Positions 1 through 9,570 of a stretch of 64,000 nucleotides of DNA are shown one piece after another. The position numbers and the translations under genes were made by a program. Below the pieces are notes generated by a model. That model was not told where the DNA came from, did not search any database, and saw only the letters and a program-made list of their open reading frames with translations. Numbering within the stretch: the stretch's first letter is position 1; each line of letters opens with the position of its first letter. This DNA comes from Semisulcospira habei (taxonomy: Eukaryota > Mollusca > Gastropoda > Semisulcospiridae), in assembly GCA_036245525.1 (NCBI GenBank), contig BTPG01000004.1:157132158-157196157 (forward strand), written 5' to 3'.

Positions 1-212
1 CTCCTCCGCAGTAAAGTGATCATCGGTGTTAGTCGGTGTCTTCGGAAAATAAGATGCCGCACATTCAGCTGCGGGAGCGCGGAAGCTGCTAATTGTTGGA
101 AGTCCGGGCTGATCTAGATGTTGCGAATTCCTTGGAGAACACTTTCTCAGTGATGCCGTTAATTTGCATTTTTTACGTTTTTCACATTTTTTGGAAGGTT
201 GTTACCGTCAAT

Positions 213-1766
213 ATGGAGTCGGACCTGGTAGAGGTTTATATTCAACAGGGGATGAGATTGGGTCACACGGGGGCCAGGCTCTTTACAGACCATTTGAATC
301 ACCCAGACAAACTGATTAAGTCTGTCTATCGTTTCCACACTTATTACCAGCTTAGAAGAATACTGTCAGAACTGCATACCCCACTACCAACTGAATCTAG
401 TTTCAACAGGTATAACAACCCCATGGATATGAAAGCGTTTGAACGGATTTGTAATGAGTTTAACATAAGCCCCCGTGCCGGGTATGACTTCACACAAAAA
501 CTTGATGATCACAACGGCATGGGTACATTGTATTACGCTATGAGTCACAGACAATTTTTTGTTTTTGGCATCCTGTCTCGGAAGACAATTGAGTATATGC
601 GCTTGCTGGGTCAGTCACTGGAGTGACCTCTCCAGGGCGCAAGCCTGGGCGAAGTGTATGGAGATCCTGGGGTGCCCAGTCGTCAAGATCCCCCTCTCGG
701 CCTCGCTGATGTATCCAAAGGAATGCAAAGCAGTACGTTTGGCACCAGTTTGGCTGCAGGAGCTGCCAGAACAGTGCGTGAATACAGGCAGCTGTCTGCC
801 TTCGGGGCTCCACTCCTGATTTGAAGGGTTTACTCCCCCACATTTGGCCGTTGGATCCAACCTGATCTCCTCCGTCCTCTAGCCGTTGGCTGTCAGAAAC
901 AGCTCATCCGCCTAGTGGTGCAATGTGAACACCACCCCCTCACGTGGTTTAGCCCACCAGCTGAGGTGGTTTGCCAGGGTGTGGCGCTTGGAGCACGTGA
1001 GAGATTAAGGAGATGGATGAGGACCAGTGATGCCCGTCCGTCCTATGTAGGACGCAGCTGCCGAACAGCAAAGGTGATACCTCTATCCAGAGCCCCCTAC
1101 ACCGACAGACAATACCCACAAGATTATTACCCTGGTTACACTTCATTCTCATCAAAATCACAAGTATGGTTAGGATCAATAGAACAGAAATAGTCTAATG
1201 CCTGGACCACATTTATCTTAGAAGTGACGGGTTTACTCAAGCGGGAGTGGAGTGCGTAAACGAGTCTATCAGAACATATGTGTGGTGTTTACTAGGTGCA
1301 CAAGCTCAAACAAAATCAAATATTTTGAATAGAAGTGGAAAGTTAGAGACACAAAAACAGTTTCTCGCAAACCTGAAAGATTCAATTAACTCAACAGTTG
1401 ATCTTCCGTCAAGCATACAGCACTATCAAGACGTTCTTAGATATGCGAGATCAAACATTGACTGTAGTTGGCATCGGGTTATACATGTTGCCGTCTGATC
1501 TTTAACTCCAAATGGGGACAATAACAAATTGTAATAATGAAATAGTTGTTGCAGGTGTTGGTCAAAAACTCGGCCTCAATCAATCTGTAAACTTAGGAGG
1601 AACAACTGCACATGTACGGTTGTTAAAACCATTACAGGCGGTTACTTCCCCTGCCCCAGTAGTAACGCAAGATGTAATACTTCAGTCTACACATGATTCC
1701 GAGAGAACAGCATTGGTAATTGGCCTTATTGGAGTAGGAATATTACTTCTTTACCTGTTTCATTAA
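213..1766 (+). pseudogene. Membrane-anchored protein of the capsid-gene cluster, interrupted and frameshifted
   Basis: The likely start is the ATG at 213, giving a soluble N-terminal part (motif FNRYNNPMDM). The reading frame is open to 555, where a retroposon is inserted. Coding resumes after the TSD at 1114, meets a stop at 1191, and continues in other frames at about 1247-1490 (motif LLGAQAQTKSNIL) and 1512-1766. The last segment ends in one hydrophobic helix of about 18 residues (ALVIGLIGVGILLLYLF), suggesting a C-terminal membrane anchor. From memory, related animal-genome proteins have the same order in one ORF, so I read the three pieces as one decayed gene. Its role is unknown; a minor virion or membrane component is inferred only from the neighbouring capsid-like gene. 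Confidence 0.5.
556..1104 (-). repeat. Retroposon (~549 bp) inserted with 9-bp TSD
   Basis: The segment is flanked by ACAGACAAT at 547-555 and 1105-1113, and removing it rejoins the broken ORF in frame. The left end is T-rich (TTTTTTGTTTTTGG), as expected for an A-tail of a minus-strand retroposon. The body contains CTGCCTTCGGGGCTCCACTC, which I recall from dispersed repeats in molluscs. I see no clear Pol III promoter boxes. Confidence 0.6.
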
Positions 1767-2961
1767 ATAACCCACCATTAACCCTGCTACTGTCACCAAA
1801 AAGACCCAAACATTCTCTGCCATAAATCCTACTACCTTTACTGCAGTACTTATCATCCAACTGACAAGTGAGCCTAAAATGCCAGGCAGCGCATCCATCG
1901 CTTTTACAGCTAATTTCTTAAGTAAGTCTGATATATGAGACAATTGTTTCTTTACCCACGACCTTAAATCTTTTGGATCAGTTGGTGGTGCTGGAGGGGC
2001 TGGAGAGCTACCCCCTGGTCCACCTGTTACAGCTAACACTACAGTACTGATAATAAATCCGAGAGCAGTAATTAAACTTGCAATTGTGATACCCTGCTCT
2101 CTGAAAAGTGTTTTCAATCTCTCCGCCAACGTTGTGTCTTCATGAAGTATTTTCTGAATAGTTTCTCTAATTCTGTTAATTTGTGTTTTCAGTTTTTCTT
2201 TTTCCAATTTCAATCACTTCTAGTCGTGCGGCTCTTTCTATCTGCAAATCATTTAATCTGTGTTGTATTCTTTCTTTCATTTCTGTGTCAAGATACCCAT
2301 CATTAGCTTTAGCTAGTTTTTCTTTTTCACGTTCTATGTGATTATCAAGCTCGCCTAGTTTGGATACATTATTCACAAGCTCACCTCTGATTGACTGCAG
2401 TGTTTTATTCAACCCCATAATTTCCCGCATTGGCAAAGGAGAGTCTTCTATTGTTATCATAGCCTCATTTATTTGCCCTTCTGTAAATGAAGTTTCTTGT
2501 ATTACTGTGTTTGCTAATTCTGGCAGTCTTGTTACTTCAATCATTTCAATTTCCTGTCCAGTTGGCAACCTTGTTTGTACATCATGAAGGGTACTAGCAA
2601 GTCGAGGTGGCAACTTTTTACTACCAACACCAAGGTAACGCTGAAGTGCTGCCTCAACACCAACATCAGTTTTGATTGTACCTAAAGCTCTAAACTTTGC
2701 AGGATCGTTTTTATAAGTCAATTGTACTTTACCTTTGTCTGTATTTACAAATAAGTGACGTTTGACAAGTTCAAACTGATTAGGATCTATTACATCTGGG
2801 TGGTCACCAACATGATCATAAAACGAGTTCACTTTGTCTTTTAACAGTTCATGATACACATTAGATGTATTTCCCATTCCAATTACATCTGTTGCACCAG
2901 TATCATAGTCATTTATGGCATCCATTTCAAAATCTTCATGGTTAAATCCTCCCGCTGCCAT
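1743..2961 (-). pseudogene. Coiled-coil protein with C-terminal membrane segments, one frameshift
   Basis: The likely start is the ATG at 2961 (MAAGGF); an in-frame ATG at 2994 would leave only 7 bp to the divergent gene. The first part (2176-2961) is about 260 residues and ends in a charged, coiled-coil-like stretch (HIEREKEKLAKAND). A one-base frameshift near 2200-2215 moves coding into a second ORF (1743-2213). That ORF carries the motif LFREQGITIASL, a hydrophobic helix, a Pro/Gly/Ser-rich linker (GGPGGSSPAPPAPP) and two more hydrophobic segments before the C-terminus KQVKK. The LFREQGITIAS motif occurs, from memory, in a common protein of cnidarian and molluscan mobile elements. It converges tail-to-tail with the 213-1766 gene (24-bp overlap) and diverges from the capsid-like gene. 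Function is unknown. Confidence 0.5.
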
Positions 2962-3001
2962 TGTTTTTATTAATTTAATTTTTTTATTGTGCATAATAAA
3001 A
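2962..3001. promoter_or_regulatory. AT-rich divergent spacer between two relic genes
   Basis: The 40 bp between the two divergent start codons are almost entirely A/T, including TTATTAATTTAATTTTTTTA. This would be a shared bidirectional promoter if the element was transcribed. Inferred from position and composition only. Confidence 0.25.
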
Positions 3002-3758
3002 ATGACACAGTCCTACAGATCAAAGTTAGACCCATACAGAAAACTACGTGAACCTTTTGGCGTTAAGGGCATTAGACAATCAATTGTCATCACTAACAAT
3101 CCTAGTACTATAGATCCAAACCAAACCCTTACTGTCAAGTTTCCTAACCTAGGCCCCAGTGACGTTATTGTTCCTGGTACTGCACGCCTTGCATTTAATA
3201 TCGAACTTTTATCAGACACAGATGACAAAAGAACACTAGTTAACAACCTAGGTAGAGCAATTATTAAGAATATTAAAGTTAAACTTGAAGGACAGGAAGT
3301 GTTTAGTCTTGACGATTCTGATGTGTTCTACTGTTACAAAGATATGTGGCTTACACGGAAAGAACGAGAGGATCGTAGTTATCAAGGCATACAGTCAGAT
3401 AGCATTATGAAAATTCGAATCAATGCCGGAGACAAAACAACAACAGAAGTCAAAGACGTTATAGTGGCAGAAACATATGGAAATAGATTTTGCATTCCAC
3501 TTGAGTTTGAAATCCTAACAACGCATTTGCCTTATTACCAAGGTTAGTTATTTGGGTTTAACGCCGAGCAGGCGACTAAGGCCATCTCACGGCGGGATGG
3601 GTAAAAATCTGGTCAGCCAGACTAAAAGCAAGGTCTTAAGACAAGATGTAAATATAGATTAAAAATCTCAGGCTAAAATGTCGCACATGTCTTTAAAAGA
3701 AATGTCTACAGACTCTCAAAAAGGGCAAATAAAAAAGATTCACATAGTCTATGAATGC

Positions 3759-6700
3759 TCAAATCTTGTTAAAAATATTGCATGCTCGCAAGAAATTGAA
3801 GATTTTGTCCGGGGGAACATCCCGGAACAAAACCTTCAAGGAGTCTGCTGTAAAGTGTTTATATCTGGTGTCAATTAGGTCAGCACAATACAGCAAAAAG
3901 TGTCGAACAGAAAACTGCTCATCACAGGCAAAACACCATGGACGCTCATCCCGTTTAAGTAAGTAAGAGTGCGTAACATATGTGTGCCCGATGTGGAGCC
4001 GAGCAAGGACAGTCTCCTCACGGCGGCTGCCGCAGCGGAAAGGTAGACTGTCAGACAACTTAGGAAGAGCTTCATGAAGCTTGTTCCCTTCCTCTTTGTC
4101 CCACTCGAACTGCCACTCGCGTGCCACGTACGCACTAATCACAGGTTTAAAATCACTATAGACAGTCTGTGTGTCAGGGACAGGGTCACTGCGGGCACTG
4201 TTGGCAGCAGAATCTGCGATTCTGTTGCCTTCGATGCCCACATGGCCTGGGACCCAAATAAAAATGATGTCATAATATTCCTTCATCAAGTCCGCGTAGA
4301 GCTCTCTAATCTGCACCAGCAGTGGATGGTCTGTTCCCGCGCCCTGAAGGGCCTGCAGGGCAGAAAGAGAGTCAGACAGAATCAGGAAGTTCCTTTCCCG
4401 AGACTGATAGGCATGCTTGAGTGCTAGCAGAATGGCCTGCAGTTCTGCACTAAATACAGAGGAATGGTCAGGGAGACGGAGCTTAAATGGGCGTCTAGGA
4501 TGGCGAGAGGACACTGCAGCCGCAGCCACTCTTCCATCCTCAGACTTGGACCCATCCGTATAAAGACGACAATAGCCAGGAAATATTGAAAGGAGTTCAT
4601 TGAGGCTCTGTTGGTATATGGCTGGTGGAGTACAATCCTTCTTGTGGGCAGTCAAGTCCAGCAAGATGTCAGGAACTGGTAGTAGCCAGGGTGGAGTGAC
4701 GTGTTGCAGAGATTCCGAAACTTTGTCCAGGTCCACTCCGGCCGCCTGCAGATGAGGTCGGACACGGAAGGAAAGTGGACGGACAGCTCCCGGATGGGCA
4801 TCGTAAATCTCTGCAAACGACGGGTTAAAAACACAATCATAGGCAGGATTTTCTGGATGGGCCTTCAGCTTCAGAACGTAGCTGAGCATGAGGCGGATGC
4901 GGCGGAGCCTGAGAGAAGGCTCCCCTGCCTCTGCATACAGACTAGGAACTGGAGATGTCCTGAAGGCTCCCAGACATATGCGCAGACCTTGATGGTGAAT
5001 TGTGTTCAGATGCTGCAGAACAGACTTGGAAGCCGAGCCATATACCACAGAGCCGTAATCCAGTTTGGACCGAACAAGGGCCCGGTACAGTCGAAGTAAG
5101 ACGATGCGGTCTGCACCCCAGTCAGTACGACCAACGACACGAAGAATGTCGAGGGCCTTCCAACAAGAGGTTCTAAGGTAGTTAACATGGTTGCAGAAGG
5201 TCAATCTTTTGTCAAAGATGACCCCCAAAAACTTTGCCTCTTCGGCCACCTTAATTGGCACACCAGCAATGCTCAGACTAGGTTCTGGAAAAAATTTCGT
5301 CTGGTTAGTAAAATGCACACAGACTGTCTTGGAGGGCGAGAATCTGAATCCATTGAGAGACACCCACCCCGGGATTCGATCAACACACAGCTGCAAGCGC
5401 CTCTCAAGGGACGCAAGTCCTCGACCTCGTGCACACAAAGCAAAGTCGTCCACAAACAAAGAGCATTCAGAATCATCCTTGACGGCCTTTACAATGTTAT
5501 TTATTTTAATGCTAAATAAAACAGGAGATAGAATACTGCCCTGCGGGACACCCATCACCTGTTCAAAGGAGTCGGAGAGGGTGGAGCCCACACGGACATG
5601 GAACGACCTGTTGGACAAAAAATTGTGAATAAAAACGGGCAGATGCCCTTTAAAACCCATGTCCGACAAATCAGAAATTATACCATGCTTCCAGGTAGTG
5701 TCATATGCCTTTTCAAGATCAAAGAAAATTGCATAGACATGCTGCTTGTTGACAAAAGCATCTCGGATAAAAGACTCAAAGCGGACTAGATGGTCAGTTG
5801 TACTACGGAAGCGCCGGAAACCGCACTGGAGGTCTGTGATGAGACCCTGTGACTCAAGATGCCACACCAGTCGGGCGTTGACCAAGCGTTCCATAGTTTT
5901 ACATAAACATGATGTCAAAGCTATTGGCCGGTAGTTGCCCGGGTCGGAAGGATCCTTACCCGGCTTGGGAATTGGCACAACCACAGCCTGGCGCCAAGAT
6001 GGCGGAAAATGACCGGTTATCCAGATATGGTTAAAGGCCTTGAGAAGTACAAGGAGTGAATCCTCAGGCAGATGTGTTATGAGCTGATAATGGATGGTAT
6101 CTAATCCAGCAGCAGAGTCAGTACATTTCTGCAAGGCTTGCTGCAATTCTGAAAACGTAAAAGGGGCATTATAGTCTTCCAAGTTATCCGATATAAAATC
6201 ACAAGCACAAGATTCTCGCTTCTCCTTCTCACTCTGGAAGAAAGGTGAATAATGCTCTGTTGAAGAATTATGGGCAATGGTGGAGGCAAGCAAATTGGCC
6301 ACAGCCTTTTTATCTGTGACCAAACTGGCACCATCTCTAAGATGGCCGACAGAAGCCGAGCCACCCCTGCCCCTAATTCTTCGAACAGCCTTCCAGACTT
6401 TTTGGGACGGAGTCCTAGAAGATAAAGATGAGACGAAGCGTCTCCAGGAAGCACGGCGTTCACGTTTAAAAATGTAACGGGCTTTCGCCCGCTGTCTTTT
6501 AAAGGTTAAAATATTTGCTTGCGACGGATTACGAAAAGCACGTCGCTGAGCAGATTTGCGCATTGTTTGGGCCTTGCGGCACTCTTCATTGAACCATGGT
6601 ACTCTCGGCTTCCGAGGGAGTGATGTGGAAGTTCTAGGGATGGTTTCACCTGCAACCTCCAACAAAATAGAAGTAAAACAAGAAACAGGTTCTTCAGCTG

Positions 6701-7451
6701 ACATGACCACCTCCTCTGTAAGACGAGACTGACAGAGAGAGGCAAACAGAGACCAGTTAGCTTTCTTGAGATTCCAGCGCCCCACCGGCGAATCCTCCTC
6801 ACAGCTGACCGATGACAGGACTACTGGGAAGTGGTCACTACCACACAGGTCGTCGTGAACCTTCCAGTCAAAGTCCAGCATGAGAGAAGGATCACACACA
6901 GTGAGGTCTAGAACAGAACTAGATCCGGAACCTGAGTTAGAGTATGTAGGTGAGCCATCGTTAAAAACACATAGGTTAAGTTGAGAAAAAACATCTTCTA
7001 ACATCTGACCTCTGCCATCATAGTGGTCACTACCCCAAAGGTGAGCATGACCGTTAAAATCCCCCATGAGAATAAAGGGAGGGGGCAGTTGATCTACTAA
7101 GTGAAAAATATCATTGCTACAGACCCGCAGTGATGGTGGCAGGTAAATACTACATATGGTTATGGTCTTTTTTAAGGTAACCCGAGCAGCGACAGCCTGA
7201 AGACAGGTGTCGATGCTAACGGGGCTACATAAAATTTGGCTACTAATGAGAAGAGCCGCTCCACCCGAGCGCCTCTCCGAATCAGAGCCTTTATGTATAA
7301 CATTAAAACCATTAAAAGACACAGGGTCAGAAGTCTTCAGGTAAGTCTCCTGAAGAGATATTACTGAGGGGTTATAGAACTTGACTAAAAGACGTAATTC
7401 CTCAAAGTTAGCTCGAAAACCACGACAATTCCACTGAAGCAAAGAGTCCAA
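3759..7451 (-). CDS. LINE A ORF2: APE endonuclease, reverse transcriptase, RNase H
   Basis: An uninterrupted 1230-residue polyprotein. Residues 1-220 are an APE-type endonuclease with N8 (QWNCRG), E35 (QETYL), D131/N133 (GDFNGH) and D206/H207 (SDHFPV). The reverse transcriptase follows, with NYRPIALTS, FFDLEKAYDTTW, GVPQGSILSPVLF and the catalytic FVDD box near residue 666. An RNase H starts near 962 (YTDGSKSEDG, ELQAILLAL, SDSLSALQ, VPGHVGIEGNRIAD). A Cys/His knuckle closes the protein (CFACDEQFSVRHFLLYC). In this copy the initiator reads TTG (7451-7449), where the copies at 20.7-24.7 kb and 56.6-62.4 kb have ATG. The ORF1 stop lies two bases upstream, suggesting termination-reinitiation. 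Start mutation aside, this is the most intact family A ORF2 here. Confidence 0.92.
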   Translation of the reverse strand: MDSLLQWNCRGFRANFEELRLLVKFYNPSVISLQETYLKTSDPVSFNGFNVIHKGSDSERRSGGAALLISSQILCSPVSIDTCLQAVAARVTLKKTITICSIYLPPSLRVCSNDIFHLVDQLPPPFILMGDFNGHAHLWGSDHYDGRGQMLEDVFSQLNLCVFNDGSPTYSNSGSGSSSVLDLTVCDPSLMLDFDWKVHDDLCGSDHFPVVLSSVSCEEDSPVGRWNLKKANWSLFASLCQSRLTEEVVMSAEEPVSCFTSILLEVAGETIPRTSTSLPRKPRVPWFNEECRKAQTMRKSAQRRAFRNPSQANILTFKRQRAKARYIFKRERRASWRRFVSSLSSRTPSQKVWKAVRRIRGRGGSASVGHLRDGASLVTDKKAVANLLASTIAHNSSTEHYSPFFQSEKEKRESCACDFISDNLEDYNAPFTFSELQQALQKCTDSAAGLDTIHYQLITHLPEDSLLVLLKAFNHIWITGHFPPSWRQAVVVPIPKPGKDPSDPGNYRPIALTSCLCKTMERLVNARLVWHLESQGLITDLQCGFRRFRSTTDHLVRFESFIRDAFVNKQHVYAIFFDLEKAYDTTWKHGIISDLSDMGFKGHLPVFIHNFLSNRSFHVRVGSTLSDSFEQVMGVPQGSILSPVLFSIKINNIVKAVKDDSECSLFVDDFALCARGRGLASLERRLQLCVDRIPGWVSLNGFRFSPSKTVCVHFTNQTKFFPEPSLSIAGVPIKVAEEAKFLGVIFDKRLTFCNHVNYLRTSCWKALDILRVVGRTDWGADRIVLLRLYRALVRSKLDYGSVVYGSASKSVLQHLNTIHHQGLRICLGAFRTSPVPSLYAEAGEPSLRLRRIRLMLSYVLKLKAHPENPAYDCVFNPSFAEIYDAHPGAVRPLSFRVRPHLQAAGVDLDKVSESLQHVTPPWLLPVPDILLDLTAHKKDCTPPAIYQQSLNELLSIFPGYCRLYTDGSKSEDGRVAAAAVSSRHPRRPFKLRLPDHSSVFSAELQAILLALKHAYQSRERNFLILSDSLSALQALQGAGTDHPLLVQIRELYADLMKEYYDIIFIWVPGHVGIEGNRIADSAANSARSDPVPDTQTVYSDFKPVISAYVAREWQFEWDKEEGNKLHEALPKLSDSLPFRCGSRREETVLARLHIGHTYVTHSYLLKRDERPWCFACDEQFSVRHFLLYCADLIDTRYKHFTADSLKVLFRDVPPDKIFNFLRACNIFNKI

Positions 7452-7453
7452 GA

Positions 7454-8893
7454 TTAAGTCTTATCTGGGGGTAAGGAGTTTTTCCCCCCTTTTTCCTTTA
7501 CCTTGGAAGGAGTTGAAGAAACAGAGGGGGGCCGGCTCCCGGGCCTCCTCTGGTTCCTCGGAGAGGAAGGGGGTGGAGCTGCCGCAGCATCAGCAACAAC
7601 AACTTCCACTCCCTCCATCCGCTCCTCCAGTGCAACATATTTGTTTTGAAGGGGGACATCTGTGTTCCCCTTCTGGGCCCGTGCGCACAGCGGTCCCATA
7701 GATTTCTTAGACGTCTGGTCCTGGGCAGCGTTCCTGCCGCTAGAGTTAGCGGCCTTAGAAGGCTGACCAGAGCCAGAAGCCTTTGGAGTTGACTGACTAA
7801 CAGGTTTGGGTGGGGGCTGAGGCTTAGGGGCAACAGAAGGCGGCACAACCGGACCGGCAGTGTCCGCCTTCTGCGTTCCCTGGCTCCTTGTCACCACCGG
7901 AGGAGGGTTACTCTCCAGGGGCGAGAGGAGCCGAGGCTCCGCCCCCAACCAAGAAGTTGGGGTCTGACATGAAAAGTCTTTGGTGGGGCGCTGGCCTGCC
8001 ACCGCTGCACTAAAAGTATACACTGAGGTGTTAGAGGTTGGGGCAGCCGCAGCTGCACCAGGGCCTTCAACCAGTTTTTTGGCATCCAGAAAGGACAGCC
8101 CCTTCTCCACACGCACCTGCTGAATCTTGCACTCGGATATCCAACGAGGGCATTTCTTATCCGAAGCCATATGCGCCCCCTGGCAATTCACACACAGGGG
8201 GGTGGCTGTGCAGGACTCAGCAGAGTGTCCGGGCCTAGTGCAACGGGCGCAGGAAGCCTCTGCCTGACGGCATGTCTTCTGCCCATGGCCATACTTTTGG
8301 CACTTAAAGCACCGGAGGGGAAGAGGGACGTACTTTTTCACTCTCAGGGAGTAGTAACCTCCCCAGATGGTAGTAGGAGGGGTGGGGGTGCCAAACGTCA
8401 GGATGATGGTAGGGAGACGGATCTCCCCACCACCTCGCTTGGAAGCGAAGCGCCTGACGCAAGTCACCCCCTGAGACTTAAGGTTCCTTACAAGTTCATC
8501 TTCTGACAGTTCTGCCAAAGCTTGATCTTTGATTACGCCTCTTGACGAATTCATAGTTTTGTGGGGTGTGACTTCCACAGGAGTGTCTCCGATGGAAGAG
8601 AGCCCCAGTAGCCCGCTGGAGTGTGCCCGAGTACGGCACTCCACCAGCAAGTCACCAGACCTGAGGCGCTGGGCGTCAGGCCTGCCAACACGGCTCCTGA
8701 GGGTCTCCCCCACCAGAAAAGGATGCAGCTTGGTAACTGGTTTCTCCTTCACCTTGCTATGGACAATGAGGAAGCGAGGCCATACGGCCGACGCCTGAGG
8801 TGTCGCTTCCTCACAGTCTGAATCACTGTCGTGTTCAATGTCGGCGTCTATGTGCCGTTTCTGTGCTAGTTTTGGTTTTTTGGTTTTATCCAT
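7454..8893 (-). CDS. LINE A ORF1: zinc-knuckle RNA-binding (Gag-like) protein
   Basis: A 479-residue ORF starting MDKTKKPKLAQ, with an acidic N-terminus. The middle holds three consecutive Cys/His knuckles: C195-C208 (CFKCQKYGHGQKTC), C215-C228 (CARCTRPGHSAESC) and C234-C248 (CVNCQGAHMASDKKC). The last third is low-complexity, rich in Pro, Ser and Ala. Knuckle-bearing ORF1 proteins of I/Jockey-type LINEs bind element RNA and form ribonucleoprotein particles. It sits directly upstream of ORF2, with its TAA two bases before the ORF2 initiator. No frameshifts are seen. Other copies of this ORF in the window are deleted or frameshifted. Confidence 0.9.
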   Translation of the reverse strand: MDKTKKPKLAQKRHIDADIEHDSDSDCEEATPQASAVWPRFLIVHSKVKEKPVTKLHPFLVGETLRSRVGRPDAQRLRSGDLLVECRTRAHSSGLLGLSSIGDTPVEVTPHKTMNSSRGVIKDQALAELSEDELVRNLKSQGVTCVRRFASKRGGGEIRLPTIILTFGTPTPPTTIWGGYYSLRVKKYVPLPLRCFKCQKYGHGQKTCRQAEASCARCTRPGHSAESCTATPLCVNCQGAHMASDKKCPRWISECKIQQVRVEKGLSFLDAKKLVEGPGAAAAAPTSNTSVYTFSAAVAGQRPTKDFSCQTPTSWLGAEPRLLSPLESNPPPVVTRSQGTQKADTAGPVVPPSVAPKPQPPPKPVSQSTPKASGSGQPSKAANSSGRNAAQDQTSKKSMGPLCARAQKGNTDVPLQNKYVALEERMEGVEVVVADAAAAPPPSSPRNQRRPGSRPPSVSSTPSKVKEKGGKNSLPPDKT

Positions 8894-9570
8894 ATTATAT
8901 TAGTAGAGATATTCATCCCCCGGGGGTCCCCGCCCGCCACCGAGCCCAACAAGGGAAAGTGCAACTGTCGGCGGGTCTCCAGCCGACGCACAATGGAGAC
9001 TGCCCGAAAGATATACTCAAGGGGGTAAGCCCGATTGAACCGTTTGAGCCACCGCCTTCTATCACACCGTTGAATGCAGGGGAATACTGGCGTAAAGCAC
9101 CTAATCAGCAGCAGAAGCTATAGCATGGTGCTCCGTATAGCAACCCGCATGTCAACAGTGGGATAGGGCTCAACGTGACAAGAGCCGATTGACTAGGCCG
9201 GTATGACTAGCCTCCCGTTTAGGTAGAAGTCAAGGCCGAAGTGGAGTGTTGGCACCAGTGAGCCGCAGCCCAAAGGGAACCTCAGCCACCAGGATCCTCT
9301 TCTCCCCCGACACGGGTCTCCAAGCACGGCAAACACTTGGGATCCAAAGGACCAAAAAGTCATGAGTATTTTTAAGGACCAATCCAACATGGTACGACCT
9401 AGGTTAGCACAGCTCCTTAAAAACCAGACCAGTGAAAAGGCTGAACAACATATCTGCTGACATCAAGTCCTAATCCTGGACAAAGATGGCACCCGTCCGC
9501 TAGCCCACTCAGTCAGGGACTGAGCGGACTACCCACCTACGCCACGTGGAGGCCGGTGCCGGGTAGGCTT
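8894..9570 (-). other. LINE A 5' untranslated/promoter region
   Basis: 677 bp between ORF1 and the element's 5' end, conserved at 48890-49564 and 61915-62420. The 5' terminus (minus strand) reads about GCCCACTCGGCACCGGCCTC in other copies. It should carry an internal promoter, as full-length LINEs do; no core element is evident by eye. Confidence 0.6.

Larger units (their letters stand above)
3544..9570 (-). mobile_element. Full-length LINE 'family A' copy 1 (I/Nimb-like)
   Basis: A non-LTR retrotransposon flanked by the 12-bp TSD TTATTACCAAGG (3532-3543 and 9571-9582). On the minus strand it has a ~680-bp 5' UTR, ORF1, ORF2 and a short 3' UTR ending in a (CTAA)n-type tail, seen on the plus strand as TTAGTTATTTGGGTTTAACG. 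This is the reference for all family A copies here: 20687-24748, 25150-25793 (subfamily), 29800-30240, 30911-49564, 51970-53645, 56611-62420 and 62421-63345 (subfamily). An RNase H after RT and zinc knuckles in both ORFs place it in the I superfamily; the Nimb assignment is a guess. Confidence 0.9.

Noticed and set aside
7498..8112. Leu/Pro-rich ORFs overlapping LINE A ORF1
   Set aside because: Alternate frames of ORF1's low-complexity C-terminal region, recurring wherever ORF1 does.
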